In this document: positions 1 to 4,215 of the stretch, one piece after another | Layout: the number at the start of each line of letters is the position of its first letter | Position numbering within the stretch: the stretch's first letter is position 1 | From: Myxococcota bacterium | GTDB lineage: Bacteria > Myxococcota_A > Polyangia > HGW-17 | Length of the DNA stretch: 5,210 nt | Assembly: GCA_018821745.1 (NCBI GenBank) | Contig: JAHJLU010000151.1 | Coordinates: 1 to 5,210, forward strand | Direction of reading: 5' to 3' | Made by a program: the position numbers and the translations under genes | The notes under the pieces: generated by a model | What the model was told of the DNA's origin: nothing | Seen by the model: the letters and a program-made list of their open reading frames with translations, nothing else | Databases searched by the model: none

Positions 1-37
1 CGTTGCTTGAATAGGATAACTATGCCTCCGAGCAGGC

Positions 38-94
38 GGGGGAAGGGGAAATTGAAGCTAAAAAGGGGAAAAGGGGAAAAAAGGGAAAAAGGAG
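38..94 (+). repeat. Polypurine G/A tract with repeated A-run/G-run units
   Basis: Positions 38-51 and 60-94 consist only of G and A. G runs of three or more lie at 38-42, 45-48, 65-68, 73-76 and 83-85, separated by A runs of 2 to 6 within each block. The pattern resembles an imperfect 8-nt repeat of AAAAGGGG. It sits 80 nt upstream of the next gene in a stretch where I see no convincing gene on either strand. It may be a slippage-prone repeat, an unusual DNA structure or leader sequence; the sequence alone does not decide. I found no clear -35/-10 pair between 1 and 172. Confidence 0.6.
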
Positions 95-172
95 TGACCC
101 TGAACAGTCGCTCGATTTCATAACCCGGCACTCCCAGCACTCCACCCTGCAATTTTTCGAGGCATCTCCACC

Positions 173-1003
173 ATGGAACGAATTTTCGCATTTGGCAGCA
201 ACAACGGCAAATATACCTCCCACGCCCTTTTTCCCTACCGCACCCTGTTATCCCACAGCCCGGACAAAGGTCCCTACAGCTGGGGATTCGGCTATTCAAA
301 ACCTCACGAGGAACTGATCCTGAAGCGTCGCCCCTTCCACCTCGACGGGTTCAACATGTTCGAGCCCATTGAGCACAACCCCATCAGTTGCGGCATTGGC
401 AACATGCAAACCACCGAGTGTTCCCGGCCGCTCAACGACATCATGCCCTTTCGTTACCATGACTGGTTTTTCGCCATGCTCGGCAGCTCGCTGCGTGAGC
501 ACATCATCAAGGGCTGGTTGTCCGGCACACTGCCCGCCTTCCTTAAACGCAACATCCGGGGGCAAAGTGAGCAGGAGCATGTCTTTCACCTCTTTCTCTC
601 CTATCTGCATGATTCGGGCATCCTCAACGCTTACTCCTTCCCCGAGGAATTGCTCGCCACTGCCCTGACACGTACCTACGATACATGGCAGCTCTTTCTC
701 CAGGACGCCGGCATTGAGAACCCCCGCAGCGCCTTTGTCCTCACCGACGGGCGTGCCATTATCGCCATGGCCAGCCATGAAGACCTCATGGGCTACAAGT
801 TTATCAATGGAATTCACGGGTGTGCCTACTGTCGCTCCACCCACCCCGTGGACTCCGGATTACGAGATCACAGTGACCTGAGAGCCGTGTTCCTTATGGC
901 GGATCAGAATCTGGTACCACAGGAGTTTGGGCTCAGTCCACTGCCATCGGACAAGATCATCCAATTCGATGGCAAGGAACTAAAATTCCTCACCAAACAA
1001 TAG
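173..1003 (+). CDS. Class II glutamine amidotransferase-like protein, probably catalytically dead
   Basis: This 276-residue protein resembles the class II (Ntn) glutamine amidotransferases of the YafJ/EgtC-like type. Family landmarks appear in order: an N-terminus like MCRLFAF but reading MERIFAF (1-7), the SWGFGYS strand (36-42), MPFRYHDWFFA (91-101) matching HPF...W.FAHNG, IRGQSEQEH (128-136) matching RGETDSE, and a late GCAYCR (216-221). Active members use Cys2 as nucleophile, with a conserved Arg, the Asn of HNG for the oxyanion hole, and an Asp. Here position 2 is Glu, no Arg lies in the GIGNMQT segment (74-80), HNG is MLG (102-104) and the Asp appears replaced by Glu133. No glutaminase activity is therefore expected; a binding or regulatory role is inference. 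There is no signal peptide, so it is probably cytoplasmic. The start is ATG 173 with a weak GAGG 10 nt upstream. It is probably co-transcribed with the membrane protein that begins 3 nt after its stop. Confidence 0.75.
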   Translation: MERIFAFGSNNGKYTSHALFPYRTLLSHSPDKGPYSWGFGYSKPHEELILKRRPFHLDGFNMFEPIEHNPISCGIGNMQTTECSRPLNDIMPFRYHDWFFAMLGSSLREHIIKGWLSGTLPAFLKRNIRGQSEQEHVFHLFLSYLHDSGILNAYSFPEELLATALTRTYDTWQLFLQDAGIENPRSAFVLTDGRAIIAMASHEDLMGYKFINGIHGCAYCRSTHPVDSGLRDHSDLRAVFLMADQNLVPQEFGLSPLPSDKIIQFDGKELKFLTKQ

Positions 1004-1006
1004 GCC

Positions 1007-1573
1007 ATGCCCCGAACATCCTCGCTGCTGACCACCGGTATTGCCCTCTTCTTTGTGTCCCTCCTGGGTGCTCGCTTCATCACTGCCTCCTGGTGGACTG
1101 TTGCCCTCTATCCCCTCGCCTTCTCCATCGGTCTTATCGCCTTGCTCATCGTGGGAAATTTTGTATTCTACTTTGTGGAATCCCCCCAAAGAAGACTGTC
1201 TCTGATGACCTTCGCGACCATTCTGGCCATCGTCCTGAGTCTGTGGCTACTGGCACCGGTTAAGGCTCCACCGCCCGATCCTTTCCTGCCCGACCGGCCA
1301 CCGCCCTTTGACTGGAGATCTATTTTCTCGAAAATGCTGACCCTCCCGCTGGCCCTCCATACGGGACTGGCTGGCTTCAAGCACCTGGTTTCGGCCTTCA
1401 CGTCAAATGAGAGGCACGGTAGTTACCTGTTTGTGGCGGCTATCGCCGCCGGGTGCGCTATGGTAGCCATTAACAGGCTGCATGGGGCCCTCCCGTTTCT
1501 CCTCGTGTTGGCTGGCAATCTTGTAATATCGGGAGTTTTTGTCTTCACCGCCATACGAGGGGAAGACAACTGA
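1007..1573 (+). CDS. Multi-pass membrane protein of unknown function
   Basis: I do not recognise a family for this 188-residue protein. Hydrophobic segments at about 8-28, 32-56, 64-84, 140-156 and 160-183 suggest five membrane helices. A more amphipathic stretch lies at 112-131. A proline-rich linker at 85-103 (APPPDPFLP, then RPPPFDW) separates the three N-terminal helices from the rest. Charged residues are few and fall in loops (ESPQRR at 58-63, SNERH at 133-137) and at the C-terminal GEDN. It starts 3 nt after the stop of the amidotransferase-like gene and has no strong ribosome binding site of its own, which suggests translational coupling. The two products may therefore work together, possibly with the cytoplasmic pseudoenzyme acting at this membrane protein; that is inference. 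The next gene downstream is convergent, so the unit ends here. Confidence 0.72.
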   Translation: MPRTSSLLTTGIALFFVSLLGARFITASWWTVALYPLAFSIGLIALLIVGNFVFYFVESPQRRLSLMTFATILAIVLSLWLLAPVKAPPPDPFLPDRPPPFDWRSIFSKMLTLPLALHTGLAGFKHLVSAFTSNERHGSYLFVAAIAAGCAMVAINRLHGALPFLLVLAGNLVISGVFVFTAIRGEDN

Positions 1574-1589
1574 GGATCAACGAAGAAAA

Positions 1590-1838
1590 TTACTGCTGAG
1601 AATACTCACTGAATTCACGGCTGAGAATCTCATTGGTGATCCCCGTTGTGATGTGTTCACGGAGTCCATCGGTCATGGCAACAATAAATTCCTCAAGATC
1701 ACTGTCATCTTTGATGACGCCCAACAGTTGAGCCCCCTCGGGAGTATCCCCGATCAGTTTCTGCAGTTCTTTAACATCGAGGCCCCCCTCTAAATCGAGG
1801 ATTAGGTGCTCCAGAAAGTATTCAGCTAATTTTTCCAC
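1590..1838 (-). CDS. Small acidic hypothetical protein
   Basis: I recognise no family. The product is 82 residues, acidic and probably mostly helical, with no Cys, no signal peptide and no membrane segment. It begins MEKLAEYFLEHLILDLEGG and has an acidic centre (KDDSDLEEF, 43-51). The GTG at 1838 is chosen over the in-frame GTG at 1844 because AAGGAG (1846-1851) lies 7 nt from the former and only 1 nt from the latter, which would make 84 residues. A + strand frame (1539-1793) covers much of the same DNA, but it would begin with TTG inside the membrane-protein gene, has no good ribosome binding site, and gives a less protein-like translation. The gene converges on the membrane protein (16 nt between stops) and diverges from the glycosyltransferase-like gene. 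Cytoplasmic location is inferred. Confidence 0.62.
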   Translation of the reverse strand: MEKLAEYFLEHLILDLEGGLDVKELQKLIGDTPEGAQLLGVIKDDSDLEEFIVAMTDGLREHITTGITNEILSREFSEYSQQ

Positions 1839-1845
1839 GGTCACT

Positions 1846-1851
1846 CTCCTT
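1846..1851 (-). promoter_or_regulatory. Ribosome binding site that decides a GTG start
   Basis: The - strand reads AAGGAG here, a strong Shine-Dalgarno match. It is 7 nt from the GTG at 1838 and only 1 nt from the GTG at 1844. This supports translation of the small - strand gene and the shorter start. Confidence 0.6.
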
Positions 1852-1937
1852 CTACTGCCACCTGCCCCTGCGGTTTCTTATGATATTACCGGGGAGATGA
1901 CGGTCGGTCGTTGGACTCACGTCGACTGCCGGGGGGC

Positions 1938-1947
1938 AATCGCGATT
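1938..1947. promoter_or_regulatory. 10-bp perfect palindrome, possible operator
   Basis: AATCGCGATT is a perfect palindrome that overlaps the first bases of the candidate -35 element of the glycosyltransferase-like gene. Its position would suit a repressor site. Such a palindrome can also occur by chance in a region of this size (roughly one chance in six by a simple estimate), so this is only a candidate. Confidence 0.25.
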
Positions 1948-1972
1948 ACAACAATAATTCATGCAAGATAAT
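1945..1972 (+). promoter_or_regulatory. Candidate sigma70-type promoter
   Basis: ATTACA (1945-1950) is followed after 16 nt by GATAAT (1967-1972), matching the TTGACA/TATAAT consensus at four and five of six positions. Transcription would start near 1979, leaving a leader of about 43 nt before ATG 2022. It lies in the 183-nt divergent region 1839-2021, where promoters for both flanking genes are expected. An 8-bp inverted repeat also occurs there (ACGGTCGG at 1900-1907, CCGACCGT at 1986-1993), of unclear meaning. Confidence 0.38.
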
Positions 1973-2021
1973 GTACTCACAGCACCCGACCGTGTTCCAA
2001 ACGATCAAAGGTAGCTGAATA

Positions 2022-3473
2022 ATGCTTTTAACATGGGTTGTTTATGGGTACAATCAATTTATGCGACTCGGTCATATCCTTATTGCCAGTTTCAGTATCT
2101 ACCCTTCCCCAACAAAGAGCGGGCGGATGCTGGGGAAAATTATCCGCGCTCTGGGACCGCGCTTTGAAGCCGATCTTCTGACCATTCGTGAGAAAGATAT
2201 GGGCTATGTACAAAAGATCCGGAAGCACCGCATGCTCAGAGTCCCCGTGTCCGGAAGTTATCTCGAGCGCGTAGAAGCCTTTCAGCGTGCCCTCTCCCGC
2301 CAGCTCGACGGCGATGAATACGACATCATCCATTTTCGTTCCCCCTGGGAGGGCGCTGTCCTGCATCAGAAGAAACAATATTTTGATGCGCGCTATGTCT
2401 ACGAACCGGGTGTTGATCTTCCCCTTGATGCCCCCCCCGAGATCGTGGAACATTTTATCGAGTGTGAAAAAATCAGCCTTGATCTGGCCGATATGGTTAT
2501 TTTGCCCAGTCATGTCTCTGAGACAACCCTGCGGGCCATGGGATACAAAAAACCCGTAGAGGTAGTGTGTCAGGGCGTGGATATCGACACCTTTGACTGG
2601 GAATACACCACGGGTCTTCCTCCCTTCGACCTCATCTGGGTCGATTCCTTTACCCTCGGGGTCGATACGGACTTTGTCCTCTCGGCCATTACCCATGTGG
2701 TGAAGGAAATACCCTCCTTCAGCATGGGAATCGTCGGAGAGATTGAGTACGATTTGGCTGAAAACCTGGTCAACCGCATTGACACGCTCAACTTGAAAGA
2801 GACCATAAAATTTTTCGGACATCAGACCGACGACTCTCTCCCACTGCTGATCTCACGTTCACGACTGGCCATGGTACCGCCCCCCCGCAAATACTTCGGC
2901 ATTGTCCCCCGTGAAGACAACATCTCCCTTCTGGAATATATGGCCTGCAGGACTGCAACACTTGCGCCAGCGACTCCCTACATCGCCGAGATGACAAAGG
3001 ACGGCAAACTGGCACGGCTCTATGACTGGAAAAATCCTCTCTCCCTCGCCCACGGAATCCTTGAACTCCTCCACGACAAGAAGAGCACAGAGGCAATGGA
3101 AGAGTTGGCATACAAGACCGCACGCAACGAACTGACGTCCACCATAGCCCGTCGTGAGCTGGTGCAGATATATGCCAAACTGGTACCAACCATCGAGCAA
3201 CTCTCCGCCGACGAGGTCTTTACGCCCTCCTCCAGTCGTTCCGGTAGCATCACGTGGCAGGGAGCCCGTACCTCCTCCACGGGATCAGGAGCGGCAATTC
3301 CCACTGCACTAACCCCTGTTGAAGAAGCAAAAGAATCGGGGATCATCAACCTGGAAATGGAAGATATCGAGTTCGAGGCATCGGGAGCACTCCTGGGTAT
3401 CACCTACGAAGGCGGGTTCGAGCCTAACACCTCCTCATCGGATCAGACGGATCCGCAACGCCCCAAACAGTAA
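2022..3473 (+). CDS. Glycosyltransferase family 4-like protein with acidic low-complexity tail
   Basis: This 483-residue protein has the two-domain GT-B layout of family 4 glycosyltransferases, which move a sugar from a nucleotide-sugar to an acceptor, usually in polysaccharide or lipopolysaccharide assembly. In the N-domain (about 14-195) I see RLGHILIASF (15-24), YDIIHFRSPWEG (100-111), LADMVILPS (155-163) and VVCQGVDIDTF (181-191). The C-domain (about 203-390) has KFFGH (263-267), PPPRKYFGI (286-294), ISLLEYMACRTATLAP (301-316) and PYIAEM (319-324). The usual Arg and Lys that hold the donor phosphates are not evident at DSFTLGVDTD (208-217), and the first Glu of the E-x7-E motif is not in register, so activity or donor choice may be unusual. 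Residues 395-483 are Ser/Thr-rich then acidic (NLEMEDIEFE, 443-452) and fit no glycosyltransferase fold I know. The start is uncertain: ATG 2022 has AAAGG 10 nt upstream and an in-frame stop at 2016, but ATG 2061 gives a more typical N-terminus. Confidence 0.83.
   Translation: MLLTWVVYGYNQFMRLGHILIASFSIYPSPTKSGRMLGKIIRALGPRFEADLLTIREKDMGYVQKIRKHRMLRVPVSGSYLERVEAFQRALSRQLDGDEYDIIHFRSPWEGAVLHQKKQYFDARYVYEPGVDLPLDAPPEIVEHFIECEKISLDLADMVILPSHVSETTLRAMGYKKPVEVVCQGVDIDTFDWEYTTGLPPFDLIWVDSFTLGVDTDFVLSAITHVVKEIPSFSMGIVGEIEYDLAENLVNRIDTLNLKETIKFFGHQTDDSLPLLISRSRLAMVPPPRKYFGIVPREDNISLLEYMACRTATLAPATPYIAEMTKDGKLARLYDWKNPLSLAHGILELLHDKKSTEAMEELAYKTARNELTSTIARRELVQIYAKLVPTIEQLSADEVFTPSSSRSGSITWQGARTSSTGSGAAIPTALTPVEEAKESGIINLEMEDIEFEASGALLGITYEGGFEPNTSSSDQTDPQRPKQ
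2431..2438 (+). repeat. C8 homopolymer inside the glycosyltransferase-like gene
   Basis: Eight consecutive C bases encode part of Asp-Ala-Pro-Pro-Glu at residues 136-140. In this copy the frame is open. A one-base slip would shift frame and remove the C-terminal donor domain. Confidence 0.85.
2880..2886 (+). repeat. C7 homopolymer inside the glycosyltransferase-like gene
   Basis: Seven consecutive C bases encode part of Val-Pro-Pro-Pro-Arg at residues 285-289, just before the YFGI strand. It is the second long C-tract in this gene. Confidence 0.85.
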
Positions 3474-4040
3474 TTACTTGGACCAGATACCCAGCCCGGC
3501 ATCAATGGCACTCTGCTGGTACTGAAGATAGAGTGTTTTACGGTTAAATATTGCGGAGGTGTAAACCTCGGCGAGGCCATTCACCAGGAGCTGGGCCCCC
3601 AGATCCTGGTTCAGTTCGGTCACCGCGTAGGCGAGAAGCCTGTCGTAAACATCATAGCAGGAAGCGGGGGGGGTCTCCCATGCACACTGGGGATCATCAA
3701 ATTCAAGGCCAACCCAAGAGCTCTGGGGAAGATGGTCAATGGTAAAATCCATGGCCGCGACCCCAAATGGCTCGGCAGGAACTCCGCTGTGGGCAATCTC
3801 GGGAGTGTTCACGCCCTTCAGACGAATTTTCACCGTTTTGTCGAGCCACCGGACGTAGAAGGTGTCGCCATCGGAGACGGAAACCACGCGGGCCGGATAA
3901 TCCATGAAGTCAGGCGGAAGGTTATTGTTGGTATTGTTCAGGTTGTTTGTATTATTTACATTGTTATTGTTCGCCGCGGTATCATCACATGCGGAGATAA
4001 GTGAAAAAACAAGCACAACAAGAGAGAGTTGAGTTTTCAT
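3474..4040 (-). CDS. Secreted thermonuclease-like (SNase fold) lipoprotein
   Basis: This 188-residue protein has a lipoprotein signal peptide (MKTQLSLVVLVFSLISAC) with Cys18 as the lipidated residue, then an Asn-rich spacer (24-40) and an SNase domain (about 48-187). The domain shows the calcium and catalytic landmarks of staphylococcal nuclease: SDGDTFYV (56-63, Asp59 matching Asp21), IRLKGVNTPE (72-81, Arg73 matching Arg35 and Glu81 matching Glu43) and YDRLLAY (132-138, Arg134 matching Arg87). Asn78 stands where staphylococcal nuclease has the calcium ligand Asp40. Cys119 and Cys128 could form a disulfide. It probably cleaves DNA or RNA outside the cytoplasm, for defence, nutrient scavenging or biofilm turnover. 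Asp at +2 would mark inner-membrane retention in E. coli, but this rule may not hold here. AGGA lies 6 nt before the ATG. Its stop abuts that of the convergent glycosyltransferase-like gene; mgtE diverges on the other side. Confidence 0.9.
   Translation of the reverse strand: MKTQLSLVVLVFSLISACDDTAANNNNVNNTNNLNNTNNNLPPDFMDYPARVVSVSDGDTFYVRWLDKTVKIRLKGVNTPEIAHSGVPAEPFGVAAMDFTIDHLPQSSWVGLEFDDPQCAWETPPASCYDVYDRLLAYAVTELNQDLGAQLLVNGLAEVYTSAIFNRKTLYLQYQQSAIDAGLGIWSK
3666..3673 (-). repeat. C8 (G8 on the + strand) homopolymer inside the nuclease gene
   Basis: Eight identical bases encode part of Glu-Thr-Pro-Pro-Ala between the two cysteines of the nuclease domain. A slip here would remove the conserved Arg134 and all downstream sequence. 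Confidence 0.85.
3921..3971 (-). repeat. Asn-Asn-X triplet repeat encoding the lipoprotein spacer
   Basis: Residues 24-40 of the nuclease lipoprotein contain 13 Asn in 17 positions. V28, T31, L34 and T37 fall every third residue, giving an NNX period. The DNA is built of AAY codons and is visibly AT-richer than the rest of the gene. It probably forms a flexible tether that holds the nuclease domain away from the membrane, and could change length by slippage. Confidence 0.8.
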
Positions 4041-4069
4041 GAGGATTCCTGATTTCCGGCCAGGCTGGT

Positions 4070-4087
4070 GGAGAGTAACACCTCTCC
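4070..4087. other. Hairpin in the nuclease/mgtE divergent region
   Basis: GGAGAG (4070-4075) and CTCTCC (4082-4087) form a perfect 6-bp stem with a 6-nt loop. No T-run follows, so it does not look like an intrinsic terminator. It lies 30 nt upstream of the nuclease start on the - strand and could be part of that mRNA leader. The divergent region 4041-4215 must hold both promoters, but I could not assign either with confidence. Confidence 0.35.
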
Positions 4088-4192
4088 CGTGTGGCTCTAT
4101 AGGAAACTTAGCACATCTTCACTTGGGATGCAGTAATCTTTGTGGTAATCCATCACTGGGCGCTTTTCTGATTTCTTACCCCGAACCGCGCA

Positions 4193-4204
4193 TGACCCCG
4201 GTCA
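4193..4204. promoter_or_regulatory. Inverted repeat directly upstream of the mgtE ribosome binding site
   Basis: TGACC and GGTCA are separated by CC, ending 1 nt before the mgtE Shine-Dalgarno. It could bind a regulator or form a small hairpin affecting ribosome access. I could not recognise an M-box Mg2+ riboswitch in the upstream 175 nt. Confidence 0.25.
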
Positions 4205-4205
4205 C

Positions 4206-4210
4206 GGAGG
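4206..4210 (+). promoter_or_regulatory. mgtE ribosome binding site
   Basis: GGAGG lies 5 nt before ATG 4216, a strong Shine-Dalgarno that fixes the mgtE start. Confidence 0.7.
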
Positions 4211-4215
4211 CAACC

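Noticed and set aside
128..145. Tandem 9-nt near-repeat of GCACTCC.
   Set aside because: Only two imperfect copies; too short to support a regulatory or mobile-element claim.
296..844. Long - strand open frame opposite the amidotransferase-like gene.
   Set aside because: Its translation shows no recognisable domain, and the + strand protein has family motifs along its whole length; it is an antisense shadow.
1596..1632. Two similar short inverted repeats starting CTGAGAAT, as a terminator between the convergent genes.
   Set aside because: They lie inside the small gene's 3' end, the stems are 4-5 bp and no T-run follows, so they look like coincidence.
1539..1793. A + strand open frame overlapping the end of the membrane-protein gene.
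   Set aside because: It starts with TTG inside the upstream gene, has no convincing ribosome binding site, and lies opposite the better supported - strand small gene.
1883..1888. TAATAT on the - strand as the -10 for the small acidic gene.
   Set aside because: Only four of six consensus bases and no -35 at a fitting distance.
2028..2822. Long - strand open frame opposite the glycosyltransferase-like gene.
   Set aside because: No domain features; the + strand reading has clear GT-B motifs through the same DNA.
4096..4101. TATAGA on the - strand as the -10 of a nuclease promoter.
   Set aside because: No acceptable -35 element lies 16-18 nt upstream, so the match is not supported.
4041..4215. 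M-box Mg2+ riboswitch upstream of mgtE.
   Set aside because: I could not identify its conserved elements in the 175-nt region; a covariance-model search would settle it.
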